From Halogeometricum sp. S3BR5-2 (GTDB lineage Archaea; Halobacteriota; Halobacteria; Halobacteriales; Haloferacaceae), in the NCBI RefSeq assembly GCF_031624635.1, contig NZ_JAMQOQ010000004.1:310001-374000 (forward strand): DNA of 64,000 nt, written 5' to 3'. The notes beneath the pieces were generated by a model, which saw only the letters and a program-made list of their open reading frames with translations, searched no databases and was not told the origin of the DNA. Made by a program: the position numbers and the translations under genes. Below, in pieces: positions 32,700 to 40,109 of this stretch (the stretch's first letter is position 1; each line of letters begins with the position of its first letter).

Positions 32700-33956
32700 C
32701 TACTTTCCTTTCTTCCCGGGGTTCGTCGCGATGTCGGCCCAGACGAGTCGGTGGTCCGACGCTTCGTCGACGTCCTCCAGCAGACCGTCCTCCGTCGTGG
32801 CCTCGCTCGGCCAGACGACCGACGAGTCCCGCAGCGAGAGGTCCGGAGAGGGGAGGACGTAGTCGATGAGTTCGACGACGCCCTCCACGTCGCCGCCGGA
32901 ACGCGTCCCGGTGGGAAGGCCGTACTGGAACCCGCCCGGACTCGTCGGGAGGCGGTCGGTGTTGAAGTCGTCGTTGTCGACGAAGAACTTCTGTGCGGGT
33001 TGGAGCGGGCGGGCGTCTCGACCCCGGCCCGGGCCGGCGTTCATGTCGCCCATTAGCACGTACGACGCGTCGTCGTCGAGACCTCCGTGCTCGCCGCTGT
33101 CGTCGTAGATGTACTCCTCGCCGGCGACGTAGTCCGCGAAGAACCGGACCTCGTCGTGGTTCCACTTCCCGTTGAAGTTGTTCGCGCCGTCGAAGCCCGG
33201 CGGCGTCGGGTGCGCGAACAGGCCGTGGACCGTTCCCCCCTTGACTCGGAACGGAACGTCGACGTGCGTCTTCGAGGAGAGCCGGTAGACGTCGAGTTCC
33301 TCCTCGGTGAGGTAGAGCGCCGTCCCGTCGCCTTCGGGGTCCGTGACGACTCCTTCCTCGCCCTTCACCGGGATGAGGTTGTCTGGCATATCGGCCCACT
33401 TGAACGTCTGGAAGGTCCGTATCTCCGATTCTACGATCGGGTACTTGCTCGCGACCGCGAACGCGTAGTGGCCGGGGAACTCACCGAACCCGAACGCGTC
33501 GCCGGGCCGCGCACCGGCCTCTCCGTCCTTGTTGAAGTCGTAGTCCTCGTCGGGGAGGACGCCCGTGTTGCTGGTCGGCTGGTACGTGTGTTCGTAGTCG
33601 ATACCGTCGAGGTCGTCCCGTTGCGGAACGCTGAGGTAGTTCTCGACGAACGCGTCGATATTCGTAGTATCGGTGTGTTCGCCCTCCTGCAGGTTGTTCG
33701 TGAGTTCGTTGACGACGAGGACGTCCGGTTGAGCCTCCTGAACGACTCGGGCGGCCGCCTCCGCCTGCTCGTCGCCTTGCTCTTGAACCTGCCCCGTCTC
33801 CAGTTCGATCACGTTGAAGGCCGCGTAGCGCACCCCGCGCCGCCGGTTTCGATTCCGTCGCCCCTGTCGACCGCTAGCGACACCGGTCAATCCGGCAGCT
33901 GCTGCCGTACCGCCTATCGTCTTGAGTAGCGTTCGTCTCGTTTGAAATAGCGACAT
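32700..33956 (-). CDS. Exported endonuclease/exonuclease/phosphatase-family protein
   Basis: This 418-residue protein has a twin-arginine signal: RRTLLKTIGGTAAAAGLTGV with cleavage probably at ASG near residue 28. After a basic stretch, the EEP fold begins at VRYAAFNVIELETG; metal and catalytic elements are DVLVVNELTNN (Glu), YVLMGDMNAGPGRG (Asp, Asn) and EASDHRLVWADI (Asp-His) near the end. Such exported proteins act as extracellular nucleases or phosphatases that recover phosphate and nucleotides. Both the fold and the export signal are clear; DNA versus other phosphoesters is not. The start at 33956 is fixed by the signal. It stands alone. Confidence 0.92.
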   Translation of the reverse strand: MSLFQTRRTLLKTIGGTAAAAGLTGVASGRQGRRNRNRRRGVRYAAFNVIELETGQVQEQGDEQAEAAARVVQEAQPDVLVVNELTNNLQEGEHTDTTNIDAFVENYLSVPQRDDLDGIDYEHTYQPTSNTGVLPDEDYDFNKDGEAGARPGDAFGFGEFPGHYAFAVASKYPIVESEIRTFQTFKWADMPDNLIPVKGEEGVVTDPEGDGTALYLTEEELDVYRLSSKTHVDVPFRVKGGTVHGLFAHPTPPGFDGANNFNGKWNHDEVRFFADYVAGEEYIYDDSGEHGGLDDDASYVLMGDMNAGPGRGRDARPLQPAQKFFVDNDDFNTDRLPTSPGGFQYGLPTGTRSGGDVEGVVELIDYVLPSPDLSLRDSSVVWPSEATTEDGLLEDVDEASDHRLVWADIATNPGKKGK

Positions 33957-34498
33957 CGAGTACGTTGATACAACGGGTTGTTATTAAATTCATAATATGT
34001 GTATCGGAGAAATTTTCTAATCCGAACTAATATCTCGCCGGTCGACGATTCGCAGTAGCGGTTCCGACGACAGTTCCCTGCTTCCGTGATTGATACTCAC
34101 TGACATCTCGTAGCCCGGCCGAAACTCGCCGAGGAGGGATCCGCCGTCGCCGCCCACGCGAGAAACCTCCGTCCTCGGACGTTGGCGAGAATGCGGACGA
34201 ACGCACGGTCTCGACTCAACAGACGTGTGATCTTCCGAACCGCCGGAATAGCGGTTCGCAGGTCGTCTCTCCCGGATTCTACGGCTTGAATGGGGTGGGA
34301 TGAGGGGACAGCGCTGACCCCCTTAAATCTACTTTGCTTTATTGGACTAAAACAAAGTAGACTGTAAACTCGCCTGAAGCACGGAATTTGCCATCTATAC
34401 GCCACCACTGTACAGATTTCAAATATATAAACTACCAGTCGCTATACCAATTCTGTTCGTACGAAGACTTTTTGTTTGAAGGCAGAGAGAGTCAATTG
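33957..34498. other. Intergenic region at the left edge of an accessory patch
   Basis: The left part (to about 34020) is AT-rich and should hold the promoter of the exported EEP gene. 34080-34300 is GC-rich but has no gene I can support. From 34300 the sequence turns AT-rich and contains the inverted repeat at 34328-34361. Weak TATA-like sequence (AAATATATAAAC near 34420) may serve the gene at 34499. Confidence 0.5.
34328..34361. repeat. Perfect 9-bp inverted repeat with 16-base loop
   Basis: TCTACTTTG (34328-34336) is repeated inverted as CAAAGTAGA (34353-34361). It could form a stem-loop in RNA or bind a dimeric protein. It lies about 140 bases upstream of the unrecognised membrane-protein gene. 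Confidence 0.55.
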
Positions 34499-35365
34499 AT
34501 GTCCGAGGAAAATAACAAGACATCTACGAGCACCGACGATACGGCATCTACTTCCGATACCGACTCCCCTATTGGCTCCTCTTCTCTCCAAGAACTATGG
34601 GAGACGCTCGCTTCTCTTCCGGCACTTGAGCACCCAGTTATTGAACCGGGTTTCGTTCATGCCGGGGTTGAGAATGTAGTCCGGAATCAACGGAGTGTCG
34701 AAGAGATTGTTCAAGAGTACGTGAGGTCAAGCGGAGTAGAAAGGATGTCAGACGCATTCTCGCCCCCTGAGTACCGGCAGGGGATTGTGCAGAGTACGGC
34801 TGAACAGGCCGCCAAGAGAATTCACAAGGCGGGCGTAAGTGCGGCTCTGCAACAGTTCCACGAACCCGAAGCCATAGTTTCTGCTCTTCAGCCTGCTATC
34901 CAGAATCAAAAGCTACTCGCCGAGGTCGTCGAAGAGATCGCTCGGCCAGCAGGAGCATCTCTTAGTCCCTCCCTGTTCGGAGTACCATCAACTTCGACCT
35001 CATCTACTGCCTACGCCCAGACCGAATCGGTTAGCTTCACCAGCGGTGTCGCAGTAGGCGAAAGTCGAACATCGACGAGTAACAGTTCGGCTTCGCAAGC
35101 AGTCTCACCGTCACATCGCGTCGACGATTACTCGTTTGCACTCCGGCAACTGCAGATCTTCTCCCTTCATTGTCGATACCGTGCTACGGAAGTTATAGAC
35201 AACCCGGACGAAATCGCGGTCGTCACCCTTGTTGCTATTGTGTTCCTGCTCCAATTCGTGGAAATAGAGACCCTGACTGAGTTTGGCGCGCTAGCCGGTC
35301 TCTCCGGACTGGCCGTCCGTCTTGCCCTCTTCACTCTCAAAAAAGACAGACCAGGAATCAAGTAG
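34499..35365 (+). CDS. Hypothetical protein with Ser/Thr-rich linker and C-terminal membrane segments
   Basis: I do not recognise this 288-residue protein. From MSEENNKTSTSTDD the first 35 residues are Ser/Thr/Asp-rich and probably disordered. Residues about 35-165 look helical (LQELWETLASLPALEHPVIE, VEEIVQEYVRSSGVERMSDA). A second Ser/Thr-rich linker covers about 165-220. The C-terminus has two hydrophobic segments, IAVVTLVAIVFLLQFV and FGALAGLSGLAVRLALFTL, so it is anchored in the membrane by its end with the bulk probably in the cytoplasm. Codon and base use is less GC-rich than the neighbours, suggesting transfer. A KTSC-domain gene follows 102 bases later on the same strand. Confidence 0.7.
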   Translation: MSEENNKTSTSTDDTASTSDTDSPIGSSSLQELWETLASLPALEHPVIEPGFVHAGVENVVRNQRSVEEIVQEYVRSSGVERMSDAFSPPEYRQGIVQSTAEQAAKRIHKAGVSAALQQFHEPEAIVSALQPAIQNQKLLAEVVEEIARPAGASLSPSLFGVPSTSTSSTAYAQTESVSFTSGVAVGESRTSTSNSSASQAVSPSHRVDDYSFALRQLQIFSLHCRYRATEVIDNPDEIAVVTLVAIVFLLQFVEIETLTEFGALAGLSGLAVRLALFTLKKDRPGIK

Positions 35366-35467
35366 GAGCCTTAGTCCCCTGCGAGGGCCGTTGCTTGTCG
35401 CTTCCGACTTCGGTTTTTCACGTAGATGTTCTTAACTGATAGTGGGGCCAACAGAGAGTCAGCGAGA

Positions 35468-35677
35468 ATGAACAGAAAACCCGTCTCTTCCAGTAACCTC
35501 CGGAGTGTCGGATACGATTCATCGGCAAATACGTTAGAAATCGAGTTCCATAGCGGTCAAGTGTATCAATATTTCAACGTTCCAGAGTCAATCTACCAAG
35601 GGCTGATGAACGCCGCTTCGCACGGCAAGTACCACCACCGACACATCAAAAACAACTATCGATATAAGCGCATCTAG
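35468..35677 (+). CDS. KTSC-domain protein
   Basis: This 69-residue protein is one whole KTSC domain (named after its resemblance to the C-terminus of lysyl-tRNA synthetase): MNRKPVSSSNLRSVGYD, LEIEFHSGQVYQYFNVPESI and a final IKNNYRYKRI are the hallmarks. The domain is thought to bind nucleic acid and is common on phages, plasmids and islands, often alone. The ATG at 35468 fits the domain boundary; an ATG 14 codons upstream is possible. It shares strand and AT-richer composition with the membrane-protein gene before it. No precise role is known. Confidence 0.85.
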   Translation: MNRKPVSSSNLRSVGYDSSANTLEIEFHSGQVYQYFNVPESIYQGLMNAASHGKYHHRHIKNNYRYKRI

Positions 35678-35771
35678 AACCAGTTAGAACCGACTCAGAT
35701 TTTGATGGGGTGTAGAAGAGAGCAGCGCTGTATGCACTGAGAAAATGATACTCGGCTATTGACGGATCTCT
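35678..35771. other. Short spacer before the MITE-like element
   Basis: AT-rich sequence without coding character between the KTSC gene and the inverted-repeat element. It presumably contains the terminator of the KTSC transcript. Confidence 0.4.
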
Positions 35772-35986
35772 TCCGAGAGGCACTGTCTAGTTAAACTGGA
35801 TCGGCCGATTTCTCTCGCTTGAGGCGGATAGTGAGAATCATACTGAGTTTGAGAAACGACTCGACGGCTACTCGACCGGAGAGATGAGTAGTAGGGCGAA
35901 CTGAATTCAGAGTTTGCACCGCTCTGTTTTCGTCAAGGAGCGAGCCTCACTCGTCCAAAATCGCTTATCTAGACAGTGCCCTCGGA
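35772..35986. mobile_element. MITE-like element with near-perfect terminal inverted repeats
   Basis: The left end TCCGAGAGGCACTGTCTAG (35772-35790) is matched by the inverse of the right end CTAGACAGTGCCCTCGGA (35969-35986), differing by one extra base. The core GGCACTGTCTAG is perfect at both ends. The 215-base element has no full gene; a minus-strand frame near 35820-35870 (FLKLSMILTIRLKREKSA) faintly recalls the N-terminus of haloarchaeal IS6-type transposases. It is best read as a miniature or internally deleted insertion sequence. Worn versions of both ends occur near 53452 and 53816. Confidence 0.65.
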
Positions 35987-36385
35987 TATTCTTTCCTACT
36001 TTGAGCCCATCAGATTTTAGATAGGACGGAGTAGCTATCGGAAACGCAATTAAGTAACGCAATATAAATATAGGGAATTAAATATGGTTATTGTATAATT
36101 TCGACCTAGAAATATTCGGCCATACGTCGCATATCCGTACCTAAGTACCAAAAATCATGTAGGAGAGCACAACAGTCATACGAATTCTTTATTTGTTGCT
36201 TTTCCTCCGGCGGGGAGAGATGTAACGACGGAAATGGGTCTGTCTGACGTCTGAATAGAGGAGTTACAGGAGGGTCGCAATATACTGGACTTGAATCCGC
36301 CACGGTCGCCCACGCTTCTAGTTGGTGTCAGTCGTGCTGATCGCCCTCAGAGTCACTGACTGGGTCAAACTGAACGTGTGACCTA
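35987..36385. other. AT-rich non-coding stretch
   Basis: No supportable gene. Composition is far from the GC-rich norm up to about 36100. The right end leads into the hydrolase remnant and may contain worn C-terminal sequence of it. Confidence 0.45.
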
Positions 36386-36490
36386 TTACTCTACTTTTTG
36401 GAGCTGCCCCGCGTAGGTGGGTCCATCACCACTGAGTGGGTCGAATCCTGCGGTAATTACGGTTGCAGGCGGCAGGCCGGACGTCAAATA
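36386..36490 (-). pseudogene. Fragment of an HSL-family alpha/beta hydrolase
   Basis: A minus-strand frame reads LPPATVITAGFDPL, then SGDGPTYAGQLQKVE, and stops at 36386-36388. This is the segment carrying the catalytic aspartate in hormone-sensitive-lipase-type esterases; the intact gene at 24376 has LPPATLFTCGYDPL, then RDEQFAYGERLEDAGV at the same place. The nucleophile region upstream and histidine region downstream are missing. It lies just beyond the stop of the acyl-CoA synthetase beta gene, on the same strand, as a leftover of a lost gene. Confidence 0.65.
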
Positions 36491-36566
36491 CATTACTGAG
36501 CATCACGCGAACTCGGAATGCATCGGCAACCGGGGGCAACTATTTTCGGCCGCCGTTTTTTGCTCA

Positions 36567-37268
36567 TCACTCGTCGCGCAACGTGATGACGGCGTCCAGC
36601 GCTAGTGCACCGTCGACGGACGCTAACACCGGATTGACGTCTATCTCGGCGATTTCCGTCCGTTCCGCCAGTAAGTCGCCGACGGTCCGCAGGACCGTTG
36701 CAAGCCCGTCGATATCCGCCGGGGCGCTCCCCCGGTACCCTTCGAGTAAGGGTGCGGAGCGAAGTTCTCGAAGTGCGGCGCGCGCCTCGGCGTCGGTGAT
36801 GGGGGCGAGACGATGAGCGGTGTCCTCGAAGAGTTCGGTGAACACACCGCCGAGGCCCGCGAGCACGACCGGTCCGAAGGATGGGTCGCGGATTCCACCG
36901 ACGATGACTTCCGTTCCGGAGGCCGTCTCCGCAGCGGCTTCGACGAGCACCTGAGCTTCGATACCGGCGTCGTCCGCGCGGCCCAGTATGTCTGCCGCGA
37001 CATCAGCCGCTTCGTCCGCGTCAGTCACACCGACCGTCACGCCGAGACCGTCCATCCATTCGCTCTTGTGGACGACCGCCGGCGACGACACCTTCAGTAC
37101 GGCGGGAAATCCGATCTCTTCGGCGGCATCTGCGGCTGCTCCGGGCGTCGAGACGACCTCGAATGCGGGCGTATCGACCCCCCACTCGGTGAGCACCGTC
37201 TTCGCTTCGGCCTCGGTGAGCGTCGTCCGACCGTCGGTGCGGGCGCGGGCGATGGGGTCCTCGCTCAT
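36567..37268 (-). CDS. ADP-forming acyl-CoA synthetase, beta subunit (ATP-grasp)
   Basis: This 233-residue ATP-grasp subunit of the split acetate-CoA ligase (ADP-forming) starts its domain at TLTEAEAKTVLTEWGVDTPA. It contains FPAVLKVSSPAVVHKSEWMDG for nucleotide binding, TEVIVGGIRDPSFGPVVLAGLGG, and the C-terminal EIDVNPVLASVDGALALDAV. With the alpha subunit it interconverts acyl-CoA, ADP and phosphate with acid, CoA and ATP; Archaea use it for acetate, branched or aromatic acids. The ATG at 37268 overlaps the alpha stop (ATGA at 37265-37268), so it is translated after alpha from the same mRNA. Acid specificity is unknown. Confidence 0.92.
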   Translation of the reverse strand: MSEDPIARARTDGRTTLTEAEAKTVLTEWGVDTPAFEVVSTPGAAADAAEEIGFPAVLKVSSPAVVHKSEWMDGLGVTVGVTDADEAADVAADILGRADDAGIEAQVLVEAAAETASGTEVIVGGIRDPSFGPVVLAGLGGVFTELFEDTAHRLAPITDAEARAALRELRSAPLLEGYRGSAPADIDGLATVLRTVGDLLAERTEIAEIDVNPVLASVDGALALDAVITLRDE

Positions 37269-38677
37269 CGGGTGCTCACCCCCGCGGGCGCGGCCGACGC
37301 AGAGACTCTCGCGTACTCCGCAAGCGCGACCATCGCATCCGCGACGTCTTCGGGTGACTCGAAAACGGAAACACCGATCTCTTCGAGAGCGGTGCGGTCG
37401 GCTTCCATCTGCGAGTGCGGAGCGGCGGTGGCGAACAGAACCGGTTTGCCGGTTTCCTCGGCCAATCCGTCGAGGGCGTCGACCGGGAACCCTAACGCGG
37501 CTTCGTGCAGTTCGTAGACGACTACCGCGTCGACGTTCGTATCTTCCGCCACCGCCCGAACGACGTCGCCGAAGGCTGGCATCGGTCGACCGGTATCGAC
37601 TGGATTAGCGGCGTACGTAATTCCGGGGAGGATTTCGGTCACCCGCTCGGTCGTCTCCTCGGAGAGCGACGGGAGTGAAACCCCCGCCTGCTTGAGACGG
37701 TCCGCGATGACGATTCCGGGTCCAGCCTGCGCGGTGACGATACCGACGTTCGTTCCACGGGGAAGCGGTGCCGTCGCGGCGAGATGACCGGCGTCAAGCA
37801 GTTGGCTAGTAGATTCGACTGTCGGTACTCCGTACTGCGCGAATCCGGCCTCGTACAGCGCATGGTCGCCCGTGAGTGCTCCCGTGTGCGATTCCGCGAA
37901 ATCGCTCACGTCGGCGGTGCCGACTTTGTATGCAAACACTGGTGTCTCCGCGTCGTAGCAGGTTTCGAGCAGCGAGCGCGCGTCGTCGGTTCCCTCAAGG
38001 TGAAGGGCGATCGCGCTCGTACTCGGGTCGGAATCGAAGTAGTCAATCGCCTCCTCGAAGCCGACGTTTGCCCGGTTCCCGAGACCGACCATCGCGGAGA
38101 GGCCGCGGCGCTCGTTCACCGCCCGAAACGCGACCGAATGAGCGATGCCGCCGCTCTGAGCGATCACGGCGAGGCCGCCCGCCGGGACGTCCTCCACCCC
38201 GGTCGCGAACGAAGCGTAGAGACCCTCGTCCGGGACGACGAAACCGCTCGTATTCGGGCCGAGGAGAGCGATACCGTGCTCCGTTGCACTCGCGGTGATC
38301 CGTCGTTGAAGCTCCCTTCCGTCCTCGCCTGCCTCCGCGAAACCGCCCGCGTAGATCACCGCTGCGCCGACCCCCGCTTCCCCGCACTCCTCGATAGTGT
38401 CAGGGACGACCGAGGCTGGCACACAGAGGAGCGCCAGATCGACGTCATCATCGATGGCTCCGATCGAACCGACGAACGATTCGCCGAATATCTCGCCCTC
38501 TCGGGAGGGATTCACCGGATAGACGGGCCCCTCGAAGTCGCGGACGTTCTCCATCGCTTCGTATCCGATTTTCCCCTCCGTCGTCGACGCTCCGACGACG
38601 GCGATCGAGGAAGGATCGAACAGCCTGCTAATCTCGATAGTGCGTGTCACGTGCACCCGTATTCGGAACGTTCTCAT
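37265..38677 (-). CDS. ADP-forming acyl-CoA synthetase, alpha subunit
   Basis: The 470-residue CoA-binding and ligase subunit. It has the CoA-binding Rossmann opening ISRLFDPSSIAVVGASTTEG, GPNTSGFVVPDEGLYASF, the serine motif VIAQSGGIAHSVAF, and the active-site histidine region in SDFAESHTGALTGDHALYEA. The order alpha then beta and the ATGA overlap are typical of a two-gene version; many haloarchaea have a fused single chain instead. The start is uncertain: ATG at 38677 or in-frame GTGs at 38656 and 38650 all leave the domain intact. The operon runs divergently from the IclR regulator at 39251, the likely controller. Confidence 0.9.
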   Translation of the reverse strand: MRTFRIRVHVTRTIEISRLFDPSSIAVVGASTTEGKIGYEAMENVRDFEGPVYPVNPSREGEIFGESFVGSIGAIDDDVDLALLCVPASVVPDTIEECGEAGVGAAVIYAGGFAEAGEDGRELQRRITASATEHGIALLGPNTSGFVVPDEGLYASFATGVEDVPAGGLAVIAQSGGIAHSVAFRAVNERRGLSAMVGLGNRANVGFEEAIDYFDSDPSTSAIALHLEGTDDARSLLETCYDAETPVFAYKVGTADVSDFAESHTGALTGDHALYEAGFAQYGVPTVESTSQLLDAGHLAATAPLPRGTNVGIVTAQAGPGIVIADRLKQAGVSLPSLSEETTERVTEILPGITYAANPVDTGRPMPAFGDVVRAVAEDTNVDAVVVYELHEAALGFPVDALDGLAEETGKPVLFATAAPHSQMEADRTALEEIGVSVFESPEDVADAMVALAEYARVSASAAPAGVSTR

Positions 38678-39250
38678 AGTGCTTTCGGGAGCACGTCGTC
38701 TCGATCGCGGTCGGGTTTCGTCAGGCGCCGTCTGAGGCGCCTGCGCTTCCACTCTGCGCCTCTCGAACGGCTGCGTACGGTGGTCAGTGCTACTGCGGAT
38801 ATCTCGAATGGTGTAGATTACCGCTTCCCGTTCCGGTCGACGATCAGAGGCGCACAGCAGCGAAGGCCGCTACTGAGTCCGCGACTACTGCTGTGCGATG
38901 ACTCCGGCTCTGAGCGATCGATTCGTCTATTCTCCGAGATCCCCGTGAACGGTTAAAAACTAGCCATACAAGACTAAGTCTGTAATGGGTCAGGAGTCCC
39001 CTCTCAGCGCTTTGCATGAGGTTCGGTGTCGTTTACCAACGTACACTCCCGGCGGTCTCGTATTTCGGAACGGGGCGACAGGGGGGCGTTCGAGAAATTC
39101 GGACGACCGAACGCGGCCCCTGCGTCGGGGATCCGTGATTCGTGAGTTTGTATGGACGTAGCCTTGGTAGCTAACCACACGGTTGTGCGAAGCGGCAAAC
39201 GTCCGAGATAATCGGATGATTTATACCCGCCGCGTACAGAACGATAAACC
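38678..39250. promoter_or_regulatory. Divergent control region between the acyl-CoA synthetase operon and iclR
   Basis: These 573 bases separate divergent genes and hold no supportable gene. At the right edge TTATAC (39221-39226) is a TATA box about 25 bases before the IclR ATG, so that mRNA is probably leaderless. A short inverted repeat CACACGGTTGTG (39176-39187) lies upstream of it and could be an operator. The synthetase promoter is not clear. Confidence 0.5.
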
Positions 39251-40012
39251 ATGAGTAATAGTGTGTCGGGGCTGAAAACCGTCGAACGGGCGTTCGAGAT
39301 ACTCGAATTACTCAAAGAGAAGAAGGAAATCGGCGTCGCGGAACTCGCCCGCGAGATGGATATTCCGAAGAGCACGGTCCACGACTATCTCCGTACGCTG
39401 ACGTCGATGGGCTACGCCGTCAACGAAAACGGGAAGTATCGACTGGGATTCAGACTGCTGGAGTTCGGGGGACAGCTGAAGTACCGGAACCGATTGTTCC
39501 ACATCGCGAAGCCGGAACTCGAGCGCATCGCCGAGCAGACGGACGAGATAGTCAGCGTCAACGTCGAGGACCGGGGCCGTTTTGTCATTCTTCACGCGGA
39601 ACACACCTCGAAGTCGCTCCAACTCGGAATCTATCCCGGAATCACGATTCCGATTCACACTCACGCGGCCGGCAAAGTGATGCTAGCCGGATACGACGAC
39701 GGCAGGGTAGACGAAATCATCGACCAACACGGGCTGACCGCGGTGACAGAGCACACGATTACCGACCGCGACGAGTTGGAGGCCGAACTGGAAACGATAC
39801 GCGAACAGGGATACGCGGTCGATTGGGACCAACAGGTCGTCGGGATGGGCGTCGTGGCGGCCCCGGTGAAGGTCGAAGATCAGGTCGTCGGATCAATCGG
39901 CATCGTCACCCCTACAGACCACCTTCGGGACGAGGAGTACTGCGCCGAACTCGCGAGCGAGGTACAGAAATCGGCCAACATCGTCTCGGTAAACTACCAG
40001 TACTCTCCCTAA
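39251..40012 (+). CDS. IclR-family transcriptional regulator
   Basis: A 253-residue regulator. The N-terminal winged helix has SGLKTVERAFEILELLKEKK, then GVAELAREMDIPKSTVHDYL and the wing GYAVNENGKYRLGFRLLEFG. The effector domain follows with ELERIAEQTDEIVSVNVEDR, PIHTHAAGKVMLAGYDDG and VVAAPVKVEDQVVGSIGIVT. It should sense a small organic acid or an acyl-CoA and control the flanking operons: the ADP-forming synthetase on one side and the ABC transporter and beta-oxidation genes on the other. Its TATA box at 39221 suggests a leaderless transcript. An IclR gene of the same type lies decayed at 18.8-19.8 kb. Confidence 0.95.
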   Translation: MSNSVSGLKTVERAFEILELLKEKKEIGVAELAREMDIPKSTVHDYLRTLTSMGYAVNENGKYRLGFRLLEFGGQLKYRNRLFHIAKPELERIAEQTDEIVSVNVEDRGRFVILHAEHTSKSLQLGIYPGITIPIHTHAAGKVMLAGYDDGRVDEIIDQHGLTAVTEHTITDRDELEAELETIREQGYAVDWDQQVVGMGVVAAPVKVEDQVVGSIGIVTPTDHLRDEEYCAELASEVQKSANIVSVNYQYSP

Positions 40013-40067
40013 GGACCTAGAGACGCCCTCTACTCCTCGATATCGGTAGAATGGAAAACCTGCGACT

Positions 40068-40088
40068 ATTGTCCACAATCTATAAGTA
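40068..40088 (+). promoter_or_regulatory. Operator-like inverted repeat and TATA box before the ABC transporter operon
   Basis: ATTGTCCACAAT (40068-40079) has 5-base inverted arms (ATTGT/ACAAT). It directly abuts the TATA-like TCTATAAGTA at 40079-40088, occupying the BRE position. The ATG of the binding-protein gene is at 40110, about 22 bases after the TATA box, so the transcript is close to leaderless. The adjacent IclR protein is the obvious candidate to bind. Confidence 0.5.
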
Positions 40089-40109
40089 CCATCTCACGCT
40101 GATAGAGGT

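Noticed and set aside
34097-34408. Minus-strand frame of about 100 codons in the spacer after the EEP gene
   Set aside because: Basic, no motif, includes AT-rich DNA and the inverted repeat; looks accidental.
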